NCBI GenBank assembly: GCA_965230635.1
Contig: CBDDLJ010000009.1
Coordinates: 248,001-312,000 of the forward strand
Length of the DNA: 64,000 nucleotides
Source: CBDDLJ01 sp965230635
GTDB taxonomy: Bacteria > Pseudomonadota > Gammaproteobacteria > UBA1113
Reading direction: 5' to 3'
The notes below the pieces were generated by a model. That model was not told the DNA's origin. It did no database searches and was given only the letters and a program-made list of their open reading frames with translations. Numbering within the stretch: position 1 is the stretch's first letter; every line of letters begins with the position of its first letter. Below, in pieces: positions 46,732-56,486 of this stretch. The translations under genes and the position numbers were made by a program.

Positions 46732-46956
46732 GTGAATTACAAACATGAAATGTCTCTTTTATGCTTTCTAAAGCGTTACATAGTGTCCTTTATAGTTACT
46801 TTTATTCTTGGACTACTAGCACTTTCTATTTTAAAAAATCCTTTTTGGATTGTGCATATGCCAGTATCGACGTGGTTAACTACTTTGTTTTTAGCAGCTT
46901 TTGGCTCCATTTTCACAGCGGCTAAAGGACATAAAGTTGTCCCGTCGGTTGATTGA
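46732..46956 (+). CDS. Small membrane protein, unknown
   Basis: 74 residues with two hydrophobic segments (about 14-34 and 44-64) and short polar ends. Not recognised. The start may be GTG at 46732 (GGAG 10 bases upstream) or the ATG at 46747. It lies between the terminator-like stem-loop and another small membrane-anchored protein on the same strand. Confidence 0.5.
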   Translation: MNYKHEMSLLCFLKRYIVSFIVTFILGLLALSILKNPFWIVHMPVSTWLTTLFLAAFGSIFTAAKGHKVVPSVD

Positions 46957-46996
46957 TTAGTCCTAATTTTTACAGAAGACAGGTTTTATAAGAGAT

Positions 46997-47536
46997 ATGC
47001 AGAAGGTTTCGATTAAGTTAAAATCTTATATATTTAAATTATATGAAGGAATTAGCTGGTTTATAAACGTAATTAGACGATTTGAAGTGTTAGTTACTGT
47101 TATCAATATTGGTGTAGTACTTTGGATTGTTCCTGCCCAAGCTGAAGCTACTCGGGCACATCAACTTGTTGTTTTAGATTATAGAGGAATTAGGGCAGCT
47201 TTAACTCCTTTACGCATAAATGATGAATATACCTATGATTTATGTGTTAGAAAGCATGATGATATTAATAATAAAAGAGATATATCTTATTTTAAAGAAG
47301 ATGTAAATAATTTACGTACTGAAAGAATGCTTTTAATGGCAAATCTCATTTCAGCAACAATGGGTATGAATGAAACGTTTGATCAAAAATCATATAAAGA
47401 AATTGAGTGGTTTATAAAATGGAATAATACACTTAATTTGAGCTATGATAAAGTTTGTGACAAGAAGTTGATAGATGGAGATAAATTGCTTGATTGGGAG
47501 AAAACTGTTCTTCGCGAAATGAGAAAAGCACTTTAA
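46997..47536 (+). CDS. Membrane-anchored protein of unknown function
   Basis: 179 residues with one hydrophobic segment at about 29-49 (FEVLVTVINIGVVLWIVPAQ), followed by a soluble, charged, helical domain. No family is recognised. Its TAA shares bases with the stop codon of the convergent methyltransferase gene (the TTAA at 47533-47536 serves both strands). No clear ribosome-binding site. Confidence 0.55.
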   Translation: MQKVSIKLKSYIFKLYEGISWFINVIRRFEVLVTVINIGVVLWIVPAQAEATRAHQLVVLDYRGIRAALTPLRINDEYTYDLCVRKHDDINNKRDISYFKEDVNNLRTERMLLMANLISATMGMNETFDQKSYKEIEWFIKWNNTLNLSYDKVCDKKLIDGDKLLDWEKTVLREMRKAL

Positions 47537-48264
47537 TATCTTTTTTTAAGAATATATAAGCATTTTTCTTTCTTTGTAAGTGTTTCGCTGTACTTTACTA
47601 TACATTCCATCTTTAGTTTTAAATTGTTTAGATATCCGCATATTGTCTCATATGAAGGGAAATATCGGTACTTCACACCATATTTAGTTTTTATATAATG
47701 GTGTTCCAATAATGCGCTCTCAAGATTATCGTTAGTAAAAAATATTGTATCTATGATTAAATAACCACCGTTTTCTAAAAAGTTAGTTATATGTTGTAAC
47801 ACGAGCGATTGCTCTTTCTGAGAAAATTCAGCAAAACCTGACCACATCCATAATATGAGGTCAAATTTCTCATTAAGGTCTAAAGTTAAGATATCAGTGC
47901 AATGGATATTAACAATGCCTGAAAAATTTTTTCGCAAAATATTACAGAACTTATAGTCTCTTTCAACGCAAGATAGTTTACCTTGATAACCACAAATAAT
48001 TAATTCTGTTAAAACTCGCCCGTATCCTGCTCCTAATTCCAATACGGAATTTGATGATCTGATAAATTTATTATAAATTACTCTAATATCTTTGTTGTCA
48101 GCAATATTAGAAGAGGTCGTAAATTTTTCTAGCGTGCCCAAAGGTTGGTTATTGTAGGAATCTATATTGTCTTTATTTGACCAAGAATTAAATTTTTCAT
48201 CTGTCTTTGGATCAAAATCTAAATTTACGATTTCTTTAACGTCGTCAGGTATAACAGGTTCCAT
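47533..48264 (-). CDS. Class I SAM-dependent methyltransferase
   Basis: 243 residues. Motif I is VLELGAGYGRVL at 74-85; an acidic residue follows motif II (LSCVERDYKF), and a FDLILWMWSGFAEF motif IV-like segment and ENGGYLIIDTIFF follow. The substrate is unknown. It looks like a stand-alone small-molecule or protein methyltransferase in the accessory region. Confidence 0.8.
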   Translation of the reverse strand: MEPVIPDDVKEIVNLDFDPKTDEKFNSWSNKDNIDSYNNQPLGTLEKFTTSSNIADNKDIRVIYNKFIRSSNSVLELGAGYGRVLTELIICGYQGKLSCVERDYKFCNILRKNFSGIVNIHCTDILTLDLNEKFDLILWMWSGFAEFSQKEQSLVLQHITNFLENGGYLIIDTIFFTNDNLESALLEHHYIKTKYGVKYRYFPSYETICGYLNNLKLKMECIVKYSETLTKKEKCLYILKKRY

Positions 48265-48831
48265 GGTTACTTTATTTATAGTGCTCCCAAATATTAAACC
48301 GGCTTCATTGTAGTATTTTTATAAAATGACTGCTTCCCTCAATTAGGGTCTCCCTAATGTAGAGAGATTTTTCTGTCTTTAAGATACTTTATTCTCCCAG
48401 AAGAGCTCATCCGATGTCAAGTGTTTCGACGTTCTCTTTTTGAACAAGTTTCTAGAATATTCTACATCAAAACCGTCCAGTTTTAAGGGAAGACGTCAGA
48501 TACGAAAAAAAAATCATTAAGCAAAACATATCAATTTCTTTCTATTTGTGAGCCTTATCAAACAAAAGCATAAGGGAAATTAGATCTAAAATTTATTTTC
48601 ACCAGAATTATGCCACTTCTGTAATTTAGCATCGTTAGATGGATCAATTCTAGCACTATACAAGCCCTAATAAATGTCAGTTCATAAAAAGCCAAACTTA
48701 TTATCACTAAGCCAGATAACGTAAAAATTAGCTCTTACCAACTGTTCCAACTTTAATATTAATTACCACCATTAATAAACTGCCAGAAAAATATCCAAAC
48801 TAATAACCCACAAAACAGATCATAAATTCTT
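48265..48831. other. Intergenic stretch, no gene seen
   Basis: 567 bases between the methyltransferase start and the engB stop. AT-rich, with no ORF, tRNA-like clover-leaf or repeat that I can support. It marks the boundary between accessory and core genes. Confidence 0.55.
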
Positions 48832-49440
48832 TCAATCTACTCCCAACCACCGCGCAATAATATTCCTAGCCTCATCAATTCCCAACTTACTCGTAGCAGA
48901 AAATAATTGATAAGAGAGCAAGTCAGAATCAAATTTAGTTAGTTGCTTTTTCAGTTGAAACATTGCTGTATTTTGCTGGCTGCGACCTAACTTGTCAGCT
49001 TTGTTTAGCAATAAATGAATAGGCAAGTTGCCATCAATTGCCCAGCAGATCATGTCGTAATCTACTTCTTTTAGCAAATGACGGATATCGATGATTAATA
49101 TTAGACCATATAGTGACTGGCGTTTATTTAAATATGCAGATAATGTTTTTTGCCATTGTTCTTTGATTGTTTTGGAGACTTTTGCATAGCCATAACCGGG
49201 TAAGTCAACTAAGCGGCAGTTTTCTATAACAGTAAAAAAATTAATCAATCGAGTGCGTCCGGGTGTTTTACTGGTGCGGGCAATACTTTTACAACCGGTA
49301 ATTGCATTTAGGGTGCTTGACTTGCCCACATTCGATCGTCCGGCAAATGCCACTTCATTGCCTGTATCTGCTGGCAATTGGTTTAGCTTGGCAGCACTGG
49401 TGAGAAATGTTGTCTCATTGAAGTTCATGATTGGATCCAT
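48832..49440 (-). CDS. engB: Ribosome biogenesis GTPase EngB (YihA/YsxC)
   Basis: Essential GTPase for large-subunit assembly. G motifs are AGRSNVGKSS, then KTPGRTRLINFF, DLPGYGYAKVS, and LNKADKL. About 202 residues is family length. The ATG at 49440 and the ATG at 49428 are both possible starts; the conserved part begins at NFNETTFL. A TTG at 49446 is less likely. Divergent from the cytochrome gene. Confidence 0.95.
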   Translation of the reverse strand: MDPIMNFNETTFLTSAAKLNQLPADTGNEVAFAGRSNVGKSSTLNAITGCKSIARTSKTPGRTRLINFFTVIENCRLVDLPGYGYAKVSKTIKEQWQKTLSAYLNKRQSLYGLILIIDIRHLLKEVDYDMICWAIDGNLPIHLLLNKADKLGRSQQNTAMFQLKKQLTKFDSDLLSYQLFSATSKLGIDEARNIIARWLGVD

Positions 49441-49523
49441 GCTCAAAATATTTGTACAATGCTAAATTATATTTAGATATTGGTATAGAATTTTTTCAAC
49501 ATTTTACAGGGTATGTGATAAAT

Positions 49524-50144
49524 ATGATTATGTTTAGAGCCAAGTGGACTATTTTTGCCATATTATTTGTGTTTACTTTGAACGCTTGGGCCGATGGTGA
49601 TATCGAAGCAGGCGAAAGAAAGGCAACAGCATGTATTGCCTGTCACAATAAAGATGGTAATAGTGCGTTTCCAGAATGGCCCAAAATCGCTGGCCAATAT
49701 GCTTCTTATTCAAACAAACAAATACATAATTTTAAAATAGGCAAAGCAAGTGGTCGTGCTAATGCCACCATGGCGGGTATTGTTGCCTCTCTGACAGATG
49801 AAGATATTGCGGATTTGGGTGCGTATTTTGCCAGCCAAGTGATGTCAACCGGCTATGCAAAAGCAGATTTAGTGGAAAAAGGTCAAGCGTTGTATCGCGG
49901 TGGTGATATGGAACGCGGTATTCCTGCCTGTATGGCATGTCATGGTGCACAAGGTTTGGGAATAGGCTCTGCGAAATTCCCACATTTGGCAGGTCAACAT
50001 GCAACCTATGTTGAAATCCAATTAAAAGCATTTCGTTCGCATGAACGACACAATGATTTGAATGGAATGATGCAAAATGCAGCAGCGAAATTAACAGATG
50101 AAGATATTGCCGCTGTGGCTAGCTATATTGAAGGGTTATATTGA
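49524..50144 (+). CDS. Cytochrome c4, di-heme
   Basis: Periplasmic electron carrier to terminal oxidases. A signal peptide (about residues 1-20, ending at WADGD) is followed by two heme c sites, CIACH and CMACH, in two homologous halves. Each half ends with the LTDEDIA..A.Y segment. The pattern is that of cytochrome c4 (about 200 residues). The ATG at 49524 is preferred because the signal peptide starts there; an in-frame extension upstream overlaps engB and is not signal-like. Confidence 0.92.
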   Translation: MIMFRAKWTIFAILFVFTLNAWADGDIEAGERKATACIACHNKDGNSAFPEWPKIAGQYASYSNKQIHNFKIGKASGRANATMAGIVASLTDEDIADLGAYFASQVMSTGYAKADLVEKGQALYRGGDMERGIPACMACHGAQGLGIGSAKFPHLAGQHATYVEIQLKAFRSHERHNDLNGMMQNAAAKLTDEDIAAVASYIEGLY

Positions 50145-50265
50145 GCGTTATCGTGACTCACAATAGCCCCTTAATGATCTGCCTATGGATAGCTGAAAAG
50201 CGCGTATTTCTAGTGATTAGGCGCATAGTGGCGGTACCCCGCGGAATCCGTTACAATGCCGCACT

Positions 50266-52458
50266 ATGAATGAAAACATACTATCACAATTAAATAACGC
50301 ACAACAGCAAGCAGTCTGTGCGGATTTTGGTCAGCTGCTGGTTTTAGCCGGTGCCGGTAGCGGTAAAACCCGAGTACTCGTGCATCGTATTGCCTGGTTG
50401 CTATCGGAAAAAAATGTTTCTCCCTTCCAAATACTGGCGGTGACTTTTACCAATAAAGCGGCAGGTGAAATGCGCCAGCGGATTGATCATATCGTCGGTT
50501 TTTCAGTGCAGTCAATGTGGGTGGGGACTTTCCACAGCTTAGCCCATCGTCTTTTGCGCCTTCATTGGCAGGAAGCTGGGTTAGCCAATAACTTCCAAAT
50601 TTTAGATAGCGATGATCAATTGCGTATGGTTCGTCGTATTACCAAAGACATGTCGCTGGATGAAAAACACTACCCACCAAAGTTAATACAATGGTTCATC
50701 AATCAACAAAAAGATGAAGGTATTAAACCAGAAGCGATGAATCAATCAGATATGGATGTGCGTGAAAAAACATTATTAACAGTGTATCAAGTTTATGATG
50801 AATTATGCACACAAAATGGTTTGGTTGATTTTGCCGAAATTCTTTGGCGTGCACATTATCTGTTGCAAACGAATGTGATGTTAAGGGAACAATTTCAACA
50901 GCGTTTTCAACATGTATTGGTGGATGAGTTTCAAGATACCAATAAAATTCAATATGAGTGGATAAAGTTACTCGCTGGCGATAGCGGAAATTTATTTATT
51001 GTTGGTGATGATGACCAGTCAATTTACGGTTGGCGAGGGGCTAAAGTTGAGAATATTCAAAGATTACAAAATGATTATCCTCATTTAAATTTAATACGGC
51101 TAGAACAAAACTATCGATCAACCGATACTATTTTATCAGCGGCTAATGCATTGATTAATAATAATGCCAACCGATTAGGTAAGAATTTGTGGACAGAAGA
51201 TGCTGAAGGTGAGCCCATTGGGTTATATACCGCCTTTAATGAAACAGATGAAGCGCGTTTTATTGTATCTCGGATCCAAGCTTGTATTGATGAAGGTTAT
51301 GCAAAGCGTGACATTGCTATATTGTATCGCTCAAATGCACAATCGCGTGTGCTGGAAGAAAATTTATTGTATGCAAATATTGCTTATCGAATTTATGGTG
51401 GCTTTCGATTTTTTGAGCGTGCGGAGATTAAAGATACATTAGCTTATTTGCGCTTAATTGAAAACCTGCATGATGATGCGTCTTTTGAACGTATTGTCAA
51501 TGTGCCTGCTAGAGGGATAGGGGAGAAAACAATTAGTGATATCCGTCAAACAGCACGTGAAAAGTATCTATCACTCTGGGATAGTGCCAACTACTTATTA
51601 ACAGAAAAGTTATTAGCAAGCCGCGCACATAAAGCGGTTGAACAGTTTTGCTTATTATTAGAAGAAATTCGAGGCAATGTGGTTCAATTAGACCTGCCTG
51701 AGCAAGTTATTTATGTATTAGATGCTAGCGGCTTACTCGATTATTATCGAAATGAAAAAGGTCAAGCCGGTGTCGCTAAGGTTGAAAACTTGGAAGAATT
51801 GGTCAATGCCGCGCGAGAATTTGAACATGATGGCTCAGAGCCACTTTCGCCATTAGCTTCTTTTCTTTCAAAGGCTTCATTGGATATGGGTGATAAAGCA
51901 GGCGATGATGAAAAAGATGAAGTCCAATTAATGACGCTACATGCGGCTAAAGGCTTAGAATTTCATACGGTTTTCATGTGTGGCATGGAAGAGTCTTTAT
52001 TTCCGCATTTTCGATCGGTTGGTGATGCCAAGGGTTTGGAAGAAGAGCGTCGCTTGTGCTATGTGGGTATGACTCGGACCATGAAAAAACTCTATATGAC
52101 GCATGCCGAAGTGCGTCATATTTATGGTAGTCAAAAATCACATAGACCGTCACGTTTTTTACGTGAAATTCCCTCAGAGTATATGCAAGAAATGGGGGGA
52201 CGTATAAAGACCATTCGAACGGCTAACCATCAATCATCAAAAAACAGTTTGTCTATGTCAGTATCAGCAAGTGAAGGAGGATTTGATTTGGGGCAGCGTG
52301 TTTGCCACAAAACATTTGGTGATGGTGTTATCTTAAGTTTTGAAGGAAAAGGTGCACATACACGTGTACAGGTACAATTTGATGAGGATGGTGAGAGTAA
52401 ATGGTTGGTTTTAGCTTATGCTAAGTTACAGCCAGTAGGCATGTGTGAAAGCACTTGA
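50266..52458 (+). CDS. uvrD: DNA helicase II UvrD
   Basis: Superfamily 1 helicase for nucleotide-excision and mismatch repair. Motifs are I (GAGSGKTR), Ia (TFTNKAAGEMRQRI), II (VDEFQDTN), III (GDDDQSIYGWRGA), IV (LEQNYRST), V (TLHAAKGLEF) and VI (YVGMTRT). At 730 residues it is full length, and the C-terminal Tudor-like segment (GQRVCHKTFGDGVILSFEG) is present. No LexA box was recognised in the 121 bases before it. Confidence 0.97.
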   Translation: MNENILSQLNNAQQQAVCADFGQLLVLAGAGSGKTRVLVHRIAWLLSEKNVSPFQILAVTFTNKAAGEMRQRIDHIVGFSVQSMWVGTFHSLAHRLLRLHWQEAGLANNFQILDSDDQLRMVRRITKDMSLDEKHYPPKLIQWFINQQKDEGIKPEAMNQSDMDVREKTLLTVYQVYDELCTQNGLVDFAEILWRAHYLLQTNVMLREQFQQRFQHVLVDEFQDTNKIQYEWIKLLAGDSGNLFIVGDDDQSIYGWRGAKVENIQRLQNDYPHLNLIRLEQNYRSTDTILSAANALINNNANRLGKNLWTEDAEGEPIGLYTAFNETDEARFIVSRIQACIDEGYAKRDIAILYRSNAQSRVLEENLLYANIAYRIYGGFRFFERAEIKDTLAYLRLIENLHDDASFERIVNVPARGIGEKTISDIRQTAREKYLSLWDSANYLLTEKLLASRAHKAVEQFCLLLEEIRGNVVQLDLPEQVIYVLDASGLLDYYRNEKGQAGVAKVENLEELVNAAREFEHDGSEPLSPLASFLSKASLDMGDKAGDDEKDEVQLMTLHAAKGLEFHTVFMCGMEESLFPHFRSVGDAKGLEEERRLCYVGMTRTMKKLYMTHAEVRHIYGSQKSHRPSRFLREIPSEYMQEMGGRIKTIRTANHQSSKNSLSMSVSASEGGFDLGQRVCHKTFGDGVILSFEGKGAHTRVQVQFDEDGESKWLVLAYAKLQPVGMCEST

Positions 52459-52522
52459 CTTTACAAGCTGACTATTCTATGGTTTATGTTTGGTCAAGCA
52501 ACAAATTAGAGGTTTTGTCGTG

Positions 52523-53314
52523 ATGAATTTACGTGGTATTTTTACATTAATCATCGGGTTTATATTAATCAGTGTTTCGCCAGCTTTATGGGCAAAACCC
52601 AAAACAATGAGTCCTGCAGAAAAAACACAAGTTGAACAAGTTGTGCGGGACTATTTATTAAATAACCCTGAAATTCTTGTTGAAGTTTCCAGAAAGTTAC
52701 AGGAGAAACAACAACAGAAGATGGTTAAAATGCAACAGGATGCTCAGAAAAAAATTCCCAAAATAGCAAAAGAATTATTTAACGATAAAGCCAGCCCGGT
52801 CATGGGGAATCCAAACGGTAGTGTAACTGTTGTTGAGTTTTTTGATTATCAATGCCCACATTGTAAAGATATGAGCCCAGTGTTAGAGGCAATTGTTAAG
52901 CAAAATCCAGATGTGCGGGTTGTTTATAAAGAGTTTCCTATCTTCGGAAATGCATCAATGTTTGCATCACAAGCCGCATTAGCAGCAAATCAACAAGGTA
53001 AATACAAGCAAATGCATGACGCATTGATGGAAGCAAACAATCCATTAACAGATAAAAAAGTTATGGCAGCAGCTAAATCAGTTGGTTTGAATATCGAGAA
53101 ATTAAAAACAGATATGGATAGTGCAACAGTGCGTAATGAATTAGAGCAAAATTTAAAGTTATCTCAAAAATTGGGTCTGTTAGGCACGCCGGCATTTGTT
53201 GTTGGTCATAGCACAAAAGGTAGCAATGCCGATATACCGGCTTTCTTTATCCCTGGCGGCACCAATGTGGATATCTTGCAACAATATGTTGTTCAAGTAC
53301 GTGAGGCGGGTTAA
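52523..53314 (+). CDS. DsbA/Com1-like thiol-disulfide exchange protein
   Basis: About 263 residues. A signal peptide (residues 1-24, ending at ALWAKP) is followed by a charged helical segment. The thioredoxin fold has active site CPHC in FFDYQCPHCKDMSPVL and the cis-proline segment LGTPAFVVG. This is the architecture of Coxiella Com1 and related DsbA-like exported proteins. Likely acts on disulfide bonds in the periplasm or at the outer membrane. The ATG at 52523 or the adjoining GTG at 52520 (7 bases after AGAGG) is the probable start; a TTG at 52490 is less likely. Confidence 0.9.
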   Translation: MNLRGIFTLIIGFILISVSPALWAKPKTMSPAEKTQVEQVVRDYLLNNPEILVEVSRKLQEKQQQKMVKMQQDAQKKIPKIAKELFNDKASPVMGNPNGSVTVVEFFDYQCPHCKDMSPVLEAIVKQNPDVRVVYKEFPIFGNASMFASQAALAANQQGKYKQMHDALMEANNPLTDKKVMAAAKSVGLNIEKLKTDMDSATVRNELEQNLKLSQKLGLLGTPAFVVGHSTKGSNADIPAFFIPGGTNVDILQQYVVQVREAG

Positions 53315-53330
53315 TAGCTTATATTTACTC

Positions 53331-53366
53331 AATCCGCCTTTGCTTGATGTAGAGGCGGATTTTTAT
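53331..53366 (+). terminator. Rho-independent terminator
   Basis: AATCCGCCT at 53331-53339 pairs perfectly with AGGCGGATT at 53353-53361 around a 13-base loop, followed by a T-rich run. It lies 16 bases after the DsbA-like gene. Confidence 0.88.
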
Positions 53367-53454
53367 TCTTGTATAAAAGTCTGATGCCGTTTTCTTTCAC
53401 CAATTATGGTTTGCTTTCTTCGCTACTCTGAGATGAGTTTTCCCATTGACGATG

Positions 53455-53583
53455 TTATTCAAGCTGTTTAGGCATAGTAATATCCATTTCCATTTCGGTT
53501 GAAGCAGGGCTTGGTGTAGGAATCGAGCAATTATTGATGACTAATGTGGAGACAATCATAAGGATTGGTAATAATTTTTTCAT
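53455..53583 (-). CDS. Small lipoprotein
   Basis: 42 residues, starting MKKLLPILMIVSTLVINNCS. A hydrophobic signal is followed by a lipobox-like INNC, then a short Pro/Ser/Met-rich tail. The ATG overlaps the stop of the upstream 89-residue membrane protein (ATGA), and AAGGAT lies about 6 bases upstream. This indicates coupled translation. It is too short for most gene finders. The function is unknown; size and form recall entericidin-type lipoproteins, but there is no sequence match to them. Confidence 0.65.
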   Translation of the reverse strand: MKKLLPILMIVSTLVINNCSIPTPSPASTEMEMDITMPKQLE

Positions 53584-53849
53584 ATATGATCCTTATAGTC
53601 AGCTCTAGTGAAGGTTGAGTGATGAATCAGCCAATAAGAGACAGCAATGAAAATACCACCAATAAGTGTCGCGAATGCCCAGGTAATGCCGGAGACTAGC
53701 GATGTTTTTACGCCAGCTTTTTCAAAATTACCGGCATCACGAGCAACAGCTCCAGCAAAAATAATATGAAGAATGATGTTGATCCCCAAGATAACTAATT
53801 GAAAATTTTGCAAAGGGGTTGCAATGTATTGCATTAAACTAAAGTCCAT
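53580..53849 (-). CDS. Small two-helix membrane protein
   Basis: 89 residues with two clear hydrophobic segments (about 16-36 and 50-72). Not recognised. It is translationally linked to the small lipoprotein downstream through an ATGA overlap. Confidence 0.65.
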   Translation of the reverse strand: MDFSLMQYIATPLQNFQLVILGINIILHIIFAGAVARDAGNFEKAGVKTSLVSGITWAFATLIGGIFIAVSYWLIHHSTFTRADYKDHI

Positions 53850-54072
53850 TTTTTTACCTACTGTGAATAAATAGTGTTATCGAAGTATAGCAATTTTTTG
53901 GTAATAACTCAGGACTCTGTGTAAATTAGTGAAAATAAAGACATAATCCGTGTATTTTATGGCAATATTTTGTATAATTCACCAAGTTTTATCAATATTG
54001 TATGAATTTTATTATCATTTAATGTCAATTTGTACTAATATTGCCAAGCAGTAAATAATTGTAAGAAAATTT

Positions 54073-54147
54073 CTTTGCTGAAATTAAATATCTAGTGAGC
54101 TTTACCGAGCTGCGCTCGGGAAAATTCAAGAATTTAATTAAGCAAAG
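54073..54147 (+). promoter_or_regulatory. Foldable leader of corA
   Basis: Bases 54073-54089 pair with 54132-54147 in a stem of 15 bp interrupted by one small internal loop. An inner hairpin, CCGAGC/GCTCGG with a TGC loop, lies at 54105-54119. The structure ends 38 bases before the corA start. It does not match a magnesium riboswitch that I know. The rest of 53850-54185 shows no gene. Confidence 0.5.
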
Positions 54148-54185
54148 GTAAAGTTAACGTCATCTTAGACAAGGGGAGGCGCGAT

Positions 54186-55244
54186 ATGGAAGAGTTCGCA
54201 GAAATCCAAGAACAGTATACCCCTGAATTATCATCAATTGTTGATCAAGCGGGTGTTATCCCGTTTGCTATGACCATGGTGAATTACACAAAAGATGCGA
54301 TTGTTGAACGTATCAATGTTACAGCTAAAGATTGTCAACAATACTTATCGACAGAAACGTGTACCTGGATCCATGTGCATGGGCAGCCAAAGCCATCACT
54401 TTTACGTGAGTTTAATGAATTATATAATTTGCATCCTTTGGCGTTAGAAGATGCGATTAATATTGGTGAACGCCCAAAAACAGAATTTTATGAAGATCAA
54501 ATCATGTTAATTTTAGGCGTATTGACAAAAAAAGGTACGCAGATCATCAATGAGCAAGTTAGTTTTTTCTTGGGTGAAAATTTCTTAATAACATTCCACA
54601 ATGGTCAAAATGATCCCTTTCGGGCGGTACGACGACGCTTACATCATCCACAAGCTGCTTTACGTGCACGTAAATTAGATTATTTATTATATGTATTAGT
54701 TGATGTCCTCATCGATCATTGTTTTCCAATTTTAGAAGAATTTGAAGATGAGATCGAAGAAGTGGAACAACAATTATTTAGTCCATTAGGAATTGATACG
54801 TATCAGACGCTTTATACAATTAAACGTGAATTATTGGTTTTGCGTTTAAAACTGCGTCCGCAACGTGAAGCGGTACGAATGCTAATGCGCGATGAAAATC
54901 GCATGTTATCAGAAGATACGCAAATTTATTTGCGAGATTGTTTTGACCATATTTTACGTATCACAGATATGTTAGAAATTTACCGTGATATGACAACTAA
55001 CATGTTGGATGTGCATTTATCCATGGTGAATAAGAAAACTTTTATTTCAAATGAAGTGCAACGCAAAGCAACAGTATGGGCTATGTTGTTTGCACCGTTG
55101 ACGTTCATTACCGGTATCTATGGTATGAATTTCGTCAATATGCGTGAAACAAAATATGCCTATGGTTTCGTTTTATGTGTTCTTGGCATGGTAGGTCTAG
55201 GGATTATTTTAGCATTATTTTTTAAAAGAAAAAAATGGCTTTAG
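54186..55244 (+). CDS. corA: Magnesium/cobalt transporter CorA
   Basis: Pentameric Mg2+ channel. 352 residues with a large cytoplasmic N-terminal domain, a long helical stalk and two C-terminal membrane helices. The selectivity motif YGMNF lies at the end of the first helix (ITGIYGMNFVNM). A strong AGGGGAGG precedes the ATG. A foldable 5' leader is present. Confidence 0.96.
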   Translation: MEEFAEIQEQYTPELSSIVDQAGVIPFAMTMVNYTKDAIVERINVTAKDCQQYLSTETCTWIHVHGQPKPSLLREFNELYNLHPLALEDAINIGERPKTEFYEDQIMLILGVLTKKGTQIINEQVSFFLGENFLITFHNGQNDPFRAVRRRLHHPQAALRARKLDYLLYVLVDVLIDHCFPILEEFEDEIEEVEQQLFSPLGIDTYQTLYTIKRELLVLRLKLRPQREAVRMLMRDENRMLSEDTQIYLRDCFDHILRITDMLEIYRDMTTNMLDVHLSMVNKKTFISNEVQRKATVWAMLFAPLTFITGIYGMNFVNMRETKYAYGFVLCVLGMVGLGIILALFFKRKKWL

Positions 55245-55287
55245 CCTATGTAATTTAACAGTTAATGAAAGCAACTGTGAGGTGAAC

Positions 55288-56472
55288 ATGGAAAAAATAA
55301 CGCAAGTTACTTTTCAATGGCAAGATCCCTTTTTAATGGAAGAACAATTGCAAGAAGATGAAAAAATGGTGCGTGATACGGCGAAGCAATTCGCTGAAAA
55401 TCGATTGTTTCCACAGGTTGTAGCTGCCTTCCGTAAAGAAAGTTTTGATAAAGACATCATGAAAGATATGGGCGCCACCGGCTTGCTAGGTGCAACGTTG
55501 CCGGGTTATGGCTGTGCCGGTGTTAATAATATCAGCTATGGCTTAATGGCATATGAAATAGAGCGAGTTGACTCGGGCTATCGCTCAGCAATGAGTGTGC
55601 AATCCAGCTTAGTCATGTTTCCTATATGGCAGTTTGGAACTGATGAGCAAAAAGAAAGATTTTTACCTGGACTAGCAAAGGGTGAATTAATAGGATGTTT
55701 TGGTTTGACAGAACCTAATCATGGCTCTGATCCCGGTGGGATGGAAACACGAGCAAAGAAAGTTTATGGTGGTTTTCAACTACATGGTTCAAAAACATGG
55801 ATAACCAATTCACCTATAGCTGATGTGTTTGTGGTATGGGCAAGGGATGAAGATGATAAAGTTCGTGGTTTTTTATTAGAGCGCGATATGCCAGGATTAA
55901 CTGTACCAAAAATCACAGGTAAGCTAAGCTTGCGAGCATCTGTCACAGGTGAAATTGTTATGGATGAAGTATTTGTGCCGGAAAAAAATCTTTTACCTGA
56001 AGCTATTGGATTAAGCACAGCATTTCAATGCCTCGCCAATGCACGATACGGGATAGCCTGGGGTGCTCTCGGAGCCGCCGATTTTTGTTTTCAAACTGTG
56101 CGTAATTATGTTAAAGAACGAAAGCAATTTGGTAAACCATTAGCAGGTATGCAACTTATTCAGCGTAAACTTGCTGATATGCAAACACAAATTGCTATTG
56201 GTTTGCAAGCGTGTCTTAGAGTTGGCCGCATGAAAGATAACAATAAAGCAACACTTGAATCAATTTCAATCATCAAACGAAACTCAACTTTAGTCGCATT
56301 AGATATTGCACGTGAAGCACGTGACATGATGGGTGGGAATGGCTTGACTGAAGATTACCATGTAATGCGCCATATGTTAAATTTAGAAACGGTAAAGACC
56401 TATGAAGGAACAACAGATGTTCATGCATTAATTCTTGGTGCAGCAATAACAGAAGTTAAAGCGTTTGCTTAA
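55288..56472 (+). CDS. gcdH: Glutaryl-CoA dehydrogenase
   Basis: Acyl-CoA dehydrogenase that decarboxylates glutaryl-CoA to crotonyl-CoA in lysine and tryptophan breakdown. Characteristic stretches are ATLPGYGCAGVNNISYGL, GCFGLTEPNHGSDPG, and the catalytic-glutamate motif TYEGTTDVHALILG. It reads GAAIT in place of the more usual GRAIT at the end. 394 residues. The start is ATG 55288, with GAGGTG about 5 bases upstream. It hands electrons to ETF and then to the ETF-QO encoded next. Confidence 0.9.
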   Translation: MEKITQVTFQWQDPFLMEEQLQEDEKMVRDTAKQFAENRLFPQVVAAFRKESFDKDIMKDMGATGLLGATLPGYGCAGVNNISYGLMAYEIERVDSGYRSAMSVQSSLVMFPIWQFGTDEQKERFLPGLAKGELIGCFGLTEPNHGSDPGGMETRAKKVYGGFQLHGSKTWITNSPIADVFVVWARDEDDKVRGFLLERDMPGLTVPKITGKLSLRASVTGEIVMDEVFVPEKNLLPEAIGLSTAFQCLANARYGIAWGALGAADFCFQTVRNYVKERKQFGKPLAGMQLIQRKLADMQTQIAIGLQACLRVGRMKDNNKATLESISIIKRNSTLVALDIAREARDMMGGNGLTEDYHVMRHMLNLETVKTYEGTTDVHALILGAAITEVKAFA

Positions 56473-56486
56473 AAGGAAAAACTATC

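Noticed and set aside
50145..50265. LexA box before uvrD
   Set aside because: No CTGT-N8-ACAG type palindrome is present in the intergenic stretch.
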